From: Arthrobacter sp. 135MFCol5.1
GTDB taxonomy: Bacteria > Actinomycetota > Actinomycetes > Actinomycetales > Micrococcaceae
Assembly: GCF_000374865.1 (NCBI RefSeq)
Contig: NZ_KB895462.1
Coordinates: 62,001-126,000, forward strand
Length of the DNA stretch: 64,000 nucleotides
Reading direction: 5' to 3'
Each line of letters opens with the position of its first letter. The first letter of the stretch is position 1. Positions 24,874 through 33,005 of the stretch are shown one piece after another. The notes under the pieces were generated by a model. It had not been told where the DNA came from and made no database searches. It worked only from the letters and a program-made list of their open reading frames with translations. The position numbers and the translations under genes are program-made.

Positions 24874-25434
24874 ATGTCACGTACCAAGAAGATGACCCTG
24901 GGCCTGTCAGCGGCTGCGCTGGTCCTCGGCGCCGGGATCGGGGTGGCCGGCATGGCCTCCGCAACCACCACGACACCCGCGCCCGCGCCCAGCGCGAGCT
25001 CAAGCGCCCCGGCTGACTCAGGTAATGGCGGGGCCCCCGACGGCATGGGCCGGCATGGTGGCCGTGGCGGACACGGCGAGGACCGGGCTGCTGCGCTGGC
25101 CGCGAAGCTCGGCGTGGACCAAACCAAAGTCCAGGACGCGCTGAAGGCCTTCCGCGATGCCAACAAGCCCACTGCCCCGGCCGAGGGGCAGAAACCGGAC
25201 CCGGCCGCCAGGGAAGCGGCGCTGGCGAAGTCGCTGGCCGGCGCGTTGGGCATCGACGAAGCGAAGGTGACGGCGGCCCTCCAGGAGATCCGCAGCGATG
25301 AGCAGTCTGAGCACGCTGCTGAGCTCAAGACCCGCCTGGACAAGGCTGTGACGGACGGGAAGCTGACGCAGGCTGAAGCCGATGCCGTGACCAAGGCGGT
25401 CCAGAATGGTGTGATCGGTGGCGGCGGGCGCTGA
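24874..25434 (+). CDS. Small secreted protein of unknown function with two helical repeats
   Basis: 186 residues. Residues 1-30 are a clear signal peptide (basic MSRTKK, hydrophobic core, cleavage after ASA). A Thr/Pro/Ser/Ala-rich and Gly/His-rich segment (DGMGRHGGRGGHGED) follows, perhaps metal-binding, then two similar helical units starting LAAKLGVDQTKVQDALK and LAGALGIDEAKVTAALQ, and a third helix pair with LTQAEADAVTKAV. The ribosome-binding site GGAG is 8-9 bases before the ATG. It is divergent from the TetR/MMPL pair and may be under the same regulator. I do not recognise a function. Confidence 0.75.
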   Translation: MSRTKKMTLGLSAAALVLGAGIGVAGMASATTTTPAPAPSASSSAPADSGNGGAPDGMGRHGGRGGHGEDRAAALAAKLGVDQTKVQDALKAFRDANKPTAPAEGQKPDPAAREAALAKSLAGALGIDEAKVTAALQEIRSDEQSEHAAELKTRLDKAVTDGKLTQAEADAVTKAVQNGVIGGGGR

Positions 25435-25495
25435 CTGATTCCTCCGGTCGGGCGGGCCTGCGTTTCCCTTGGCCGGTGGACGCCCCGGGCAGTAG

Positions 25496-25529
25496 GAAGC
25501 CCTTAACAGCATGAAGCCCTTAACGGCAT
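25496..25529. repeat. Tandem 17-bp repeat before the terminator
   Basis: Two copies of GAAGCCCTTAACRGCAT (25496-25512 and 25513-25529, one mismatch) stand head to tail. The second runs into the next hairpin, whose stem starts with the same GCATGAAG. Probably the product of slippage or stem duplication. Confidence 0.6.
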
Positions 25530-25566
25530 GAAGTCCCCCGGGAAGTTTTCCCGGGGGACTTCATGC
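25526..25566. terminator. Long bidirectional terminator between the secreted protein and symporter genes
   Basis: A perfect 19-bp inverted repeat, GCATGAAGTCCCCCGGGAA, with a 3-base GTT loop, between two convergent genes. No T-run. One of the strongest hairpins in the window. Confidence 0.8.
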
Positions 25567-25579
25567 TGTGCGGCTGCCC

Positions 25580-27019
25580 TTACGCCTTGGCGTCCTGCAG
25601 CTCGCGCGGTGCCGTGTCGGCAGTGGTGCCGTCGGTGGGCTCACCGGCTGCGGTTTCGTGGTCGTCCACGAACGGGGTGCCGTTGCGCGGTGCGTTGTAC
25701 AGCGACTCGTCGAGGATGCCCTGGCGCTTGGCCACGATGGTGGGAACCAGCGCCTGGCCCGCCACGTTCACCGCGGTCCGGCCCATGTCCAGGATGGGGT
25801 CGATGGCGAGGAGGAGTCCGACGCCGGCCAGCGGGAGTCCCAGCGTGGAGAGCGTCAGCGTGAGCATCACTACGGCGCCGGTGGTGCCTGCAGTCGCTGC
25901 GGAACCCAGCACGGAGACCAGGGCGATCAGCACGTACTGGCTGAAGTCCAGGTGGATGCCGAAGAACTGTGCCACGAAGATCGCGGAAACGGCCGGGTAG
26001 ATGGCGGCGCAGCCGTCCATCTTGGTGGTGGCGCCCAGCGGCACTGCGAAGGAAGCGTAGGCCCGGGGGACGCCCAGGCTGCGTTCGGTGACGCGCTGGG
26101 TCAGCGGCAGGGTACCCACCGAGGAGCGGGACACGAAGGCCAGCTGCACGGCCGGCCATACACCGGAGAAGTACTGCTTGATGGACAGGCCGTGGCTGCG
26201 GACCAGGATGGGGTAGACCACGAACAGGACCAGGGCCAGGCCCACGTAGATCGCGACGGCGAATTTGCCCAGGGAACCGATGGTGTCCCAGCCGTAGACT
26301 GCGACGGCGTTGCCGATCAGGCCGATGGTGCCAAGCGGGGCGATGCGGATGATCCACCACAGCACCTTCTGGATGACGGCAAGGGCCGAAGCGTTCAGGT
26401 TCAGGAAGGGTTCAGCGGCCTTGCCCACCTTGAGGGCCGCAACGCCCACGGCGATCGCGATCACCAGGATTTGGAGGACATTGAAGCTGACCGACGTGGT
26501 GACTGCGCCGGAGTCGGCAACCGTGGAGCTGGCGCCGAGGCCAAGGAAGTTCTTCGGGAAGAGGCCCACGAGGAATGCCCACCAGTCACCGGATTTGCCG
26601 GTGTATTTGGCTTCCTCGGTGATGCCGGTGTTGGCGCCGGGCTGCAGCAGCACGCCCAGGCCGATTCCGATCAGCACGGCGATCAGGGACGTGATGGCGA
26701 ACCACAGGAGCGTGTTCCATGCCAGCCTTGCCGCGTTGGATACCTGGCGCAGGTTGGAGATGGAGCTGACGACGGCGGTGAAGATCAGCGGAACAACGGC
26801 GGTCTGCAGCAGCGAGACGTAGCTCGAGCCGATGGTCTGCAGCGTGGCGCCGAGGGCGTTCGGGTTGGTCTTGGTGCTGCCGGTGTACTTGGCGAGCAGG
26901 CCGAGGCCCAAGCCCACGATGAGGGCGGCGATGATCTGGAAGCCGAAGGAGGAAGCCCACTTGGGCAACTGGAATCCGGTCTTCCCCGCGGAGGATGGGG
27001 TGCTTGTCTGAGTGGTCAC
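25580..27019 (-). CDS. Dicarboxylate/amino acid:cation symporter (DAACS family)
   Basis: 479 residues with about 8 membrane helices plus hairpin loops, the GltP/DctA layout. The HP1/Ser-rich loop (SRSSVGTLP) and the conserved helix 7 region are recognisable, but the usual NMDGT motif reads KMDGC, seen in a side branch of the family, so the cation or substrate may differ from classic glutamate carriers. It imports C4-dicarboxylates or acidic amino acids. The start is a GTG at 27019 without ribosome-binding site; TAGCTT plus six bases stands before it, suggesting a leaderless mRNA. Confidence 0.88.
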   Translation of the reverse strand: MTTQTSTPSSAGKTGFQLPKWASSFGFQIIAALIVGLGLGLLAKYTGSTKTNPNALGATLQTIGSSYVSLLQTAVVPLIFTAVVSSISNLRQVSNAARLAWNTLLWFAITSLIAVLIGIGLGVLLQPGANTGITEEAKYTGKSGDWWAFLVGLFPKNFLGLGASSTVADSGAVTTSVSFNVLQILVIAIAVGVAALKVGKAAEPFLNLNASALAVIQKVLWWIIRIAPLGTIGLIGNAVAVYGWDTIGSLGKFAVAIYVGLALVLFVVYPILVRSHGLSIKQYFSGVWPAVQLAFVSRSSVGTLPLTQRVTERSLGVPRAYASFAVPLGATTKMDGCAAIYPAVSAIFVAQFFGIHLDFSQYVLIALVSVLGSAATAGTTGAVVMLTLTLSTLGLPLAGVGLLLAIDPILDMGRTAVNVAGQALVPTIVAKRQGILDESLYNAPRNGTPFVDDHETAAGEPTDGTTADTAPRELQDAKA

Positions 27020-27025
27020 CAGAAC

Positions 27026-27031
27026 AAGCTA
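27026..27031 (-). promoter_or_regulatory. -10 box placed for leaderless transcription of the symporter gene
   Basis: TAGCTT on the minus strand ends 6 bases before the GTG at 27019. Confidence 0.45.
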
Positions 27032-27058
27032 GACCTGCACCGCATACCACGTCGAAAG

Positions 27059-27074
27059 AATATTGAGAAATATT
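27059..27074. promoter_or_regulatory. AT-rich paired palindrome upstream of the symporter gene
   Basis: AATATT-GAGA-AATATT stands out in GC-rich DNA, 40-55 bases upstream of the symporter start. Each AATATT is self-complementary. It could bind an Lrp-type regulator or a nucleoid protein such as Lsr2. Confidence 0.35.
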
Positions 27075-27270
27075 ACGCGGCAACAATTGTGCTATGCGCT
27101 GGAAACACCCGTGAACACAAGGCAGGCAGCGGTATTTGTTACTTATTCCCACGATGGGTGTGCTTAATGTCTCCCGCGGAGCCAGCAAGCGGCCCATCCG
27201 GCAGCGCGTGTCAAAGCGAGGAACGAGCAGCGCGCAGAGGATGGGCCCCTTGGGGCCGCGCAGTTCAGGG

Positions 27271-28956
27271 TCAAGACAAGAGCGCCCGGCGGAGGGTGTC
27301 CAGTCCTACGGAGCCGATGTTGAGGGCCTTGGTGTGGAACTCCTTCAGGTCGAACCCTGGGCGGGCTTCGAGCTCGGCGCGGATTTGTTCCCAGAGCCGC
27401 TGGCCCACCTTGTAGGAGGGTGCCTGGCCGGGCCAGCCAAGGTAGCGGGTGAACTCGAAGTTGAGCTGGCCCTCACTGATGGGGAGGTTTTCCTTGAGGA
27501 AGCCGTAGCCCGTCTCTGCTGTCCAGGTGCCGGATCCCCAGCGCCCGGGCATGTCCAGTTCGAGGTGGACGCCGATGTCGAAGACGACGCGGGCAGCCCG
27601 CATGCGCTGCATGTCCAGCATTCCCAGGTGGTCGCCGGGATCGGTGAGGTACCCCAGCTCCTGCATCAGTTTCTCCGCGTAGAGGGCCCAGCCTTCCCCG
27701 TGGCCCGAGGTCCAGCAGACGTTGCGCCGCCATTTGTTGAGCAGTTCGCGGCGGTAGGTGGCAGTGGCTACCTGGAGGTGGTGGCCGGGGACGCCCTCGT
27801 GGTAGACGGTGGTGGTCTCGGCCCAGGTGGTGAAGGTGTCCTCGCCGGCCGGGACGGACCACCACATGCGGCCGGGGCGGCTGAAGTCATCTGACGGGCC
27901 GGTGTAGTAGATGCCGCCCTCGTCCGTGGGGGCGATCCGGCATTCGAGGGTCTTCATGGCCTCGGGGATGTCGAAGTGGACGCCGGCGAGCCCGGCCATG
28001 GCCTTGTCCGAAAGATCCTGCATCCAGGCCTGCAGGGCATCGGTCCCCTTGAGCTGCCGGGCGGGATCGTTGTTGAGGATTTCCTTGGCCTCCGCGATGG
28101 TGGCACCGGGCTTGATGCTGTCGGCGACGCGTTCCTGTTCGGCGATGAGGCGCTCCAGTTCCTGGACGCCCCAGGCGTAGGTTTCTTCCAGGTCCACTTC
28201 GGCGCCGAGGAATGCACGCGAAGCCAGCGCGTACCGCGCCCTGCCCACTGCGTCCTTTTCGGGTGCTGCCGGGAGCAGTTCGGCGCGCAGGAACTCTGCC
28301 AGCCCCACGTAGGCGCTCCGGGCCGCGCCGGTTCCGGCGTCGAGCTTTTCCTGGAGCGGCGCGGGCAGGGGGCCGCCGGCGGTGGCTGCACCGGCGGCCA
28401 GCTTGGCGAAGAATCCGTCGTCGGCGGCGTACTTGGTGACCTGTTCAATGACGATCCGGACCTGCCTCGCGGCGGCCACTTTGCCGGCGTCCCTGGCGAC
28501 GCGGAGGGATTCGATGTAGCCGCTGATGGCCGCCGGCACGTTGCCGGCGCGGCCCGCGATGTGCTCCCAGTCCTGCGCGGTGGCGGTGGGCATGAGGTCG
28601 AAGATGGCCCGGATGTCCTGGGCGGGGGAGGCGATGTTGTTGAGCTCGGCATACTCCCAGCCGGAGGCGTGGATCAGCAGTTGCAGCCCGAGCCGCTCCC
28701 GCATCGCGTCCAGGGTGACGGCGTCGACGTCGTCTTCCGGCTGCAGGCCCTCCAGTGCGGCCAGCGCGTCTCGCGCGGCCTCGGCGAAACCTGCGATGCC
28801 GGCAGGAGAGAAGTCCTGGTATTCCGTCTCGTGGCCCGGCAGGCCGAGAGTCGTGGCGAAGGTCGGGTTGAGCCTGATGAGGGTGTCGGTGTAGTCATCG
28901 GCGACGGCGTCGATGCGGGTATGCGGGCGCGCGGCGGGTGCAGTGTCTGTAGTCAC
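27271..28956 (-). CDS. DUF885-family protein (putative zinc peptidase-like)
   Basis: 561 residues, typical for DUF885. The motif HEGVPGHH (His386, Glu387, His392, His393) matches the zinc-site region of this family, which is distantly related to metallopeptidases of the gluzincin type. No signal peptide, so it is probably cytoplasmic. The start is GTG at 28956 with TAGTCT and six bases ahead of it, again a leaderless arrangement. Standing alone between the symporter and carboxylase genes, it may hydrolyse imported peptides, but this is only inferred. Confidence 0.85.
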   Translation of the reverse strand: MTTDTAPAARPHTRIDAVADDYTDTLIRLNPTFATTLGLPGHETEYQDFSPAGIAGFAEAARDALAALEGLQPEDDVDAVTLDAMRERLGLQLLIHASGWEYAELNNIASPAQDIRAIFDLMPTATAQDWEHIAGRAGNVPAAISGYIESLRVARDAGKVAAARQVRIVIEQVTKYAADDGFFAKLAAGAATAGGPLPAPLQEKLDAGTGAARSAYVGLAEFLRAELLPAAPEKDAVGRARYALASRAFLGAEVDLEETYAWGVQELERLIAEQERVADSIKPGATIAEAKEILNNDPARQLKGTDALQAWMQDLSDKAMAGLAGVHFDIPEAMKTLECRIAPTDEGGIYYTGPSDDFSRPGRMWWSVPAGEDTFTTWAETTTVYHEGVPGHHLQVATATYRRELLNKWRRNVCWTSGHGEGWALYAEKLMQELGYLTDPGDHLGMLDMQRMRAARVVFDIGVHLELDMPGRWGSGTWTAETGYGFLKENLPISEGQLNFEFTRYLGWPGQAPSYKVGQRLWEQIRAELEARPGFDLKEFHTKALNIGSVGLDTLRRALLS

Positions 28957-28962
28957 ATTCCG

Positions 28963-28968
28963 AGACTA
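28963..28968 (-). promoter_or_regulatory. -10 box placed for leaderless transcription of the DUF885 gene
   Basis: TAGTCT on the minus strand ends 6 bases before the GTG at 28956. Confidence 0.5.
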
Positions 28969-29051
28969 CCCGGCCGGGCGGACAGGGCGGGCCCACGCGG
29001 CCGCGGGTTCCCTGGCCGAGCGAAGCGAGGTGAGGGAGGCGCTGGGGAGCG

Positions 29052-29294
29052 TCAGCCGTGGCTGCGCTTCCACGCGCCGGGGCCGGGCGACGGCGCGAGC
29101 CGCAACTGCTGCCGGCGCACCCAGTGCCGCACGCTGGGTGCGGCAGGCTTGGCAGGCGCCGGGCCGCCGAGGGTCAGGACGACGGCGGCCAGCGCGGCGA
29201 GTTCCTCGGCGTTCGGTTGTCCTTTGACGACAGAGAACAGCGGCGCGGTCGGGGTTTCGGCAGGCTCAACCACCGGCATCTGGTCGGGCGTCAC
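29052..29294 (-). CDS. accE: Acyl-CoA carboxylase epsilon subunit
   Basis: 80 residues. [22 protein letters not shown] and the C-terminal W...R pattern match the small epsilon subunit that stabilises actinobacterial acyl-CoA carboxylases. The start is GTG at 29294, overlapping the beta-chain stop by 4 bases (GTGA), so translation is coupled. The N-terminal VVEPAETP is encoded by a sequence (29253-29276) that resembles a repeat common between genes in Micrococcales. Confidence 0.88.
   Translation of the reverse strand: MTPDQMPVVEPAETPTAPLFSVVKGQPNAEELAALAAVVLTLGGPAPAKPAAPSVRHWVRRQQLRLAPSPGPGAWKRSHG
29253..29276. repeat. REP-like element fused into the 5' end of accE
   Basis: The stretch beginning GGTTTCGGCAGGCTCAACCA closely matches a repeat that I recognise as frequent in Arthrobacter-type intergenic DNA (GGTTTCGACAGGCTCAACC). 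It is in-frame in accE. A second element-like segment, GCCGAGCGAAGCGAGG, lies at 29011-29026 just beyond the accE stop. Confidence 0.4.
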
Positions 29295-30874
29295 AGCGGG
29301 ATGTTCCCATGCTTCTTGGCCGGGAGGCTGGCGCGTTTGTCGCGCAGTGCCCGCAGTCCCTTGATGATCTGGACCCGGGTGTCGGAGGGGGCGATCACGG
29401 CGTCCACGTAGCCCAGCTCTGCCGCCTGGTAGGGGTTGAGGAGTTCTTCCTCATACTGGCGGATGACCTCGGCGCGGCGCGCTTCGACGTCCCCGCCGTT
29501 TTCCGCAACGGCGGCAAGGTCGCGGCGGTAGAGGATGTTGACGGCACCCTGGGCGCCCATGACGCCGATTTGCGCGGTGGGCCATGCAAGGTTCAGGTCG
29601 GCGCCGAGCTTCTTGGAGCCCATCACGATGTAGGCGCCGCCGTAGGCCTTGCGCGTAATCACCGTGAGCTTGGGGACGGTCGCCTCGGCGTAGGCGTAGA
29701 GGAGCTTGGCGCCGCGGCGGATGATCCCCTGGAACTCCTGGTCCTTGCCCGGAAGGAAGCCGGGAACGTCCACCAGGGTGATGATGGGAATGTTGAAGGC
29801 GTCGCAGTGGCGCACGAACCGGGCCGCCTTTTCGGAGGCGGCGATGTCCAGGGTGCCGGCGAACTGGAGCGGCTGGTTGGCCACGATGCCCACCGTGTGG
29901 CCCTCGACGCGGCCGTAGCCGATCATCACGTTGGGGGCGTACAGGGCCTGCATCTCCAGGAAGTGCCCGTCGTCCACGATCTGTTCGACGACGGCCCGCA
30001 TGTCGTAGGGCTGGTTGGCGGAATCCGGAACCAGCGCATCCAGGGCGAGGTCGTCGTCGTCGACCTCCAACTCCTGCTGGTGTCCCAGCACGGGTGCCTC
30101 GGACAGGTTGTTGGAGGGCAGGAAGTCCAGCAGTTCGCGCACGAACTCGATGGCGTCGGTTTCGTCGGAGGCCAGGTAGGTGGACGTTCCTGTGGTGGCG
30201 TTGTGCTGCCGGGCACCGCCCAGCGTTTCCATGTCCACGTCCTCCCCGGTGACGGTCTTGATGACGTCCGGGCCGGTGATGAACATATGGGACGTCTTGT
30301 CCACCATCACCACATAGTCGGTGAGGGCGGGGGAGTAGGCGGCACCGCCGGCGGAGGGGCCCATGATGAGCGAGATCTGCGGCACGACGCCTGAGGCGTG
30401 CACGTTGTTGCGGAAGATGTCCGCGAACATGGCAAGGGATGCCACGCCTTCCTGGATGCGTGCGCCGCCGCCGTCCAGGATCCCCACCACGGGGCAGCCG
30501 TTGCGGAGGGCAAATTCCTGGACCTTGACGATCTTTTCGCCGTTGACCTGGCTCAGCGAGCCGCCGTAGACGCTGAAGTCCTGGCTGTAGACGGCCACCA
30601 GCCGGCCGTCCACGGTGCCGTAGCCAGAGACCAGGCCGTCGCCCAGCGGTTTCTTCTTTTCCATGCCGAATGCCGTGGAGCGGTGCACGGCGAGGGCATC
30701 GAATTCAACAAACGAGTCTTCGTCCAGCAGCAGCTCGATGCGTTCGCGGGCCGTGTTCTTGCCGCGGGCATGCTGCTTTTCGATGGCCTCGGGGCCGGAG
30801 GGCTGTGCGGCACGCGCCTGGCGGTCGCGGAAATCTGCGATCTTTCCCGCTGTCGTTGTCAGATCGTGGCTCAT
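29291..30874 (-). CDS. accD: Acyl-CoA carboxylase beta chain (carboxyltransferase)
   Basis: 527 residues, the size of actinobacterial AccD/PccB proteins. Both oxyanion-hole regions are visible: [20 protein letters not shown] in the N-half and the [13 protein letters not shown] region, plus [19 protein letters not shown] in the C-half. It transfers carboxyl from biotin to acetyl- or propionyl-CoA; specificity cannot be fixed. The ATG at 30874 has GGAGA about 7 bases upstream, so the longer frame from 30898 is rejected. accE overlaps its end. The upstream 215 bp, shared with a divergent SDR gene, carries the palindrome found also at the alpha-chain gene. Confidence 0.95.
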   Translation of the reverse strand: MSHDLTTTAGKIADFRDRQARAAQPSGPEAIEKQHARGKNTARERIELLLDEDSFVEFDALAVHRSTAFGMEKKKPLGDGLVSGYGTVDGRLVAVYSQDFSVYGGSLSQVNGEKIVKVQEFALRNGCPVVGILDGGGARIQEGVASLAMFADIFRNNVHASGVVPQISLIMGPSAGGAAYSPALTDYVVMVDKTSHMFITGPDVIKTVTGEDVDMETLGGARQHNATTGTSTYLASDETDAIEFVRELLDFLPSNNLSEAPVLGHQQELEVDDDDLALDALVPDSANQPYDMRAVVEQIVDDGHFLEMQALYAPNVMIGYGRVEGHTVGIVANQPLQFAGTLDIAASEKAARFVRHCDAFNIPIITLVDVPGFLPGKDQEFQGIIRRGAKLLYAYAEATVPKLTVITRKAYGGAYIVMGSKKLGADLNLAWPTAQIGVMGAQGAVNILYRRDLAAVAENGGDVEARRAEVIRQYEEELLNPYQAAELGYVDAVIAPSDTRVQIIKGLRALRDKRASLPAKKHGNIPL

Positions 30875-31003
30875 CAAGTGTCTCCGGCTCTGTAGCAAGT
30901 CAGTTCTGTTGGCAGTCGGTCCGCATTCGCAGGAGCTTTAAGTAGCATCCACACAAAAGAAGGACCCTGGTGGCAAGTCTAATGACGGTTTGTGCACCCG
31001 CAG

Positions 31004-31020
31004 CTGTAGGGAACCTACAA
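31004..31020. promoter_or_regulatory. 17-bp palindrome between accD and the SDR gene
   Basis: CTGTAGGGAACCTACAA, 130-146 bases before accD and 70-86 bases before the SDR start. It matches 15 of 17 positions of the palindrome before the carboxylase alpha-chain gene. Confidence 0.6.
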
Positions 31021-31051
31021 TTTTCTGCGGTTCCAGCACCCTCTCCGTTAT

Positions 31052-31067
31052 GTTACCCGCCAGTAAC
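31052..31067. promoter_or_regulatory. Inverted repeat upstream of the SDR gene
   Basis: GTTAC-CCGCCA-GTAAC has 5-bp arms and lies 23-38 bases before the SDR ATG, overlapping where a -35 element would be. TetR-like operators of lipid genes often look like this; the binder is unknown. Confidence 0.45.
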
Positions 31068-31077
31068 TTAGTTGGGC

Positions 31078-31083
31078 TACAGT
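31078..31083 (+). promoter_or_regulatory. -10 box placed for leaderless transcription of the SDR gene
   Basis: TACAGT ends 6 bases before the ATG at 31090, with no ribosome-binding site. Confidence 0.5.
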
Positions 31084-31089
31084 GTTTCC

Positions 31090-31977
31090 ATGACTTCAAG
31101 CGACGAGGCTTTGCAGGCACCCCGGAGCCCCTACCGGGCAGCCGGTTCCCTGGCAGGACGCACCATCCTCATCTCCGGCGGAAGCCGCGGAATCGGCCTG
31201 GCCATCGCCAAGAGGGCGGCCCGGGACGGCGCCAATATCGTGCTCCTGGCCAAGACCGGCACGCCCCACCCCAAACTGGCGGGCACGGTCTTTACCGCCG
31301 CCGAAGAACTGGTGGAGGCCGGCGGCCAGGCGCTGCCCCTGGTGGGCGACGTCCGCCGGGACGAGGACGTGGCCGGAGCCGTCGCTGCCGCCACGGAGCG
31401 CTTCGGCGGCATCGACGTCGTCATCAACAACGCCTCTGCCATCGACCTGTCCACCACGGACGCCGTCGACATGAAAAAGTACGACCTCATGCAGGACATC
31501 AACGTCCGCGGTACCTTCCTGCTCTCCAAGCTGGCGCTCCCCGCGCTCCGGGCCTCGGCGCACGGGCACATCCTGACGCTGTCCCCGCCGCTGAACCTCC
31601 ACCCCTCATGGGCGGGAAAGCACCTCGCCTACACCATGGCCAAGTACGGGATGAGCCTGACCACGCTGGGCCTGGCCGAGGAATTGAAGGCCGACGGTGT
31701 CCGGGTGAACTCGCTCTGGCCGTGCACCCTGATCGACACGGCCGCCATCCGCAACATGCCCCACGGCTCAACGATGGTGCTGGCCGCGCGGGGCCCGCAG
31801 ATCATGGCCGATGCTGCCCACGCCGTCCTGACCGGAAGCCACCTTGCCGCAGGAGATGCGGAATCGGGCAATTTCTACACGGACGAGCAGGTCCTGGCGG
31901 GCGCCGGCGTCACTGATTTCCGGCCCTACAGCCTCGGTGCGGCCGAGGACCAATTGGTTCCGGACATCTTCCTCTAG
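31090..31977 (+). CDS. Short-chain dehydrogenase/reductase, HSDL2-like
   Basis: 295 residues. Rossmann motif SGGSRGIG, NNAS motif, catalytic Ser in TLSPPLNLHP and YTMAK as the YxxxK motif. The SPPLNL and AYTMAKYGMS block is characteristic of hydroxysteroid-dehydrogenase-like 2 proteins, here without the SCP2 domain. It probably oxidises or reduces a lipid-derived hydroxyl or keto group with NAD(P). The ATG at 31090 is preferred over the TTG at 31072, since a -10 box fits a leaderless start. It is divergent from accD and may share its control. Confidence 0.88.
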   Translation: MTSSDEALQAPRSPYRAAGSLAGRTILISGGSRGIGLAIAKRAARDGANIVLLAKTGTPHPKLAGTVFTAAEELVEAGGQALPLVGDVRRDEDVAGAVAAATERFGGIDVVINNASAIDLSTTDAVDMKKYDLMQDINVRGTFLLSKLALPALRASAHGHILTLSPPLNLHPSWAGKHLAYTMAKYGMSLTTLGLAEELKADGVRVNSLWPCTLIDTAAIRNMPHGSTMVLAARGPQIMADAAHAVLTGSHLAAGDAESGNFYTDEQVLAGAGVTDFRPYSLGAAEDQLVPDIFL

Positions 31978-32084
31978 GGCCGGTTGGGTCCCGCCCGGAC
32001 CGCCCGGCCACCTCCCTGTTGTTGCGGGTGGTGGACGGTCCCGGGAGGAATCCGTGCTGATGGGTAGTCTCCAGCTTCGCTCGG

Positions 32085-32090
32085 TAGGAT
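32085..32090 (+). promoter_or_regulatory. -10 box placed for leaderless transcription of birA
   Basis: TAGGAT ends 6 bases before the ATG at 32097. Confidence 0.5.
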
Positions 32091-32096
32091 TCAGGT

Positions 32097-33005
32097 ATGG
32101 ATGACACGCACGTACCGGGCACCCCCCTGAACCGAGTGGACCTGGCCGACCAGCGTTTCCTCTCCGCCACAGGCATTTCCCGGATCGACGTCGTGGACTC
32201 GACGGGCTCCACCAACGCTGACCTTCTTCGTGCCGTCACGGTGGACCCTTCGGCCTGGCCGGACCTTTCAGTCCTGACGGCCGAATACCAGACCGCCGCC
32301 AGGGGCCGGCTGGACAGGCGCTGGGAAGCGCCGCCGCTGAGCTCGGTGTCCGTCTCCGTGGTGCTGCGTCCCGTCAACGCGGAGGGCCGGCCGCTCCCCA
32401 CCCAGAGCTACTCCTGGTTGTCCCTCATCGCCGCCCTCGCACTGCGCGAGACGCTGCTGGATACCGCCGGCATCCCGGCCGAGCTCAAATGGCCCAACGA
32501 CGTCCTGGTGCGCGGCCGGAAGATCGCCGGCATCCTGGCCCAGCTTGGTCCGATGGCTGACGGCAAGGTGCCCGCGGTGGTCCTGGGCACCGGCCTGAAC
32601 GTCACCCTCCGCGAACGCGAACTCCCGGTCCCCACCGCAACATCGGTGGCACTTGAAGGCGCCCGGACCACCGACCGCACCGTCCTGCTCAAGAGCTACC
32701 TCACCCACTTCGCCACCTTGTACCGCAGTTTCTGCAACGCCGACGGCGACCCCACGGCCGGGATGGCCGGCGGCCCTTCCCTGCACAAGCGGATAGAGGC
32801 GGTGATGGTCACGCTGGGCAAGCAGGTTCGTGCACAGCTGCCCGGCGACCACGAGATCATTGGACACGCTTCCCGGCTGGATGACTACGGCTCCCTGCTG
32901 GTGGTGGACCGCGATGGGCGGGAGCATGTGGTGACGGCCGGCGACGTGGTGCACCTGAGGCCGTGGACAGCACCGGAAGACTCCGGCCAAGGCGGTTATG
33001 CGTAA
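32097..33005 (+). CDS. birA: Biotin--[acetyl-CoA-carboxylase] ligase (monofunctional)
   Basis: 302 residues. VDSTGSTN near residue 36, ARGRLDRRWEAP (biotinyl-AMP loop) and LKWPNDVL with the catalytic Lys are all present, followed by a C-terminal SH3-like cap. There is no N-terminal HTH, so it is not a biotin-operon repressor. It biotinylates the carrier domain of the carboxylase alpha chain encoded at 18.9-20.7 kb. The next gene overlaps its end by 8 bases. Confidence 0.94.
   Translation: MDDTHVPGTPLNRVDLADQRFLSATGISRIDVVDSTGSTNADLLRAVTVDPSAWPDLSVLTAEYQTAARGRLDRRWEAPPLSSVSVSVVLRPVNAEGRPLPTQSYSWLSLIAALALRETLLDTAGIPAELKWPNDVLVRGRKIAGILAQLGPMADGKVPAVVLGTGLNVTLRERELPVPTATSVALEGARTTDRTVLLKSYLTHFATLYRSFCNADGDPTAGMAGGPSLHKRIEAVMVTLGKQVRAQLPGDHEIIGHASRLDDYGSLLVVDRDGREHVVTAGDVVHLRPWTAPEDSGQGGYA

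Noticed and set aside
25568-29364. Plus-strand frames opposite the symporter and DUF885 genes
   Set aside because: His/Gly/Asp-rich translations without motifs; the opposite strand has complete families.
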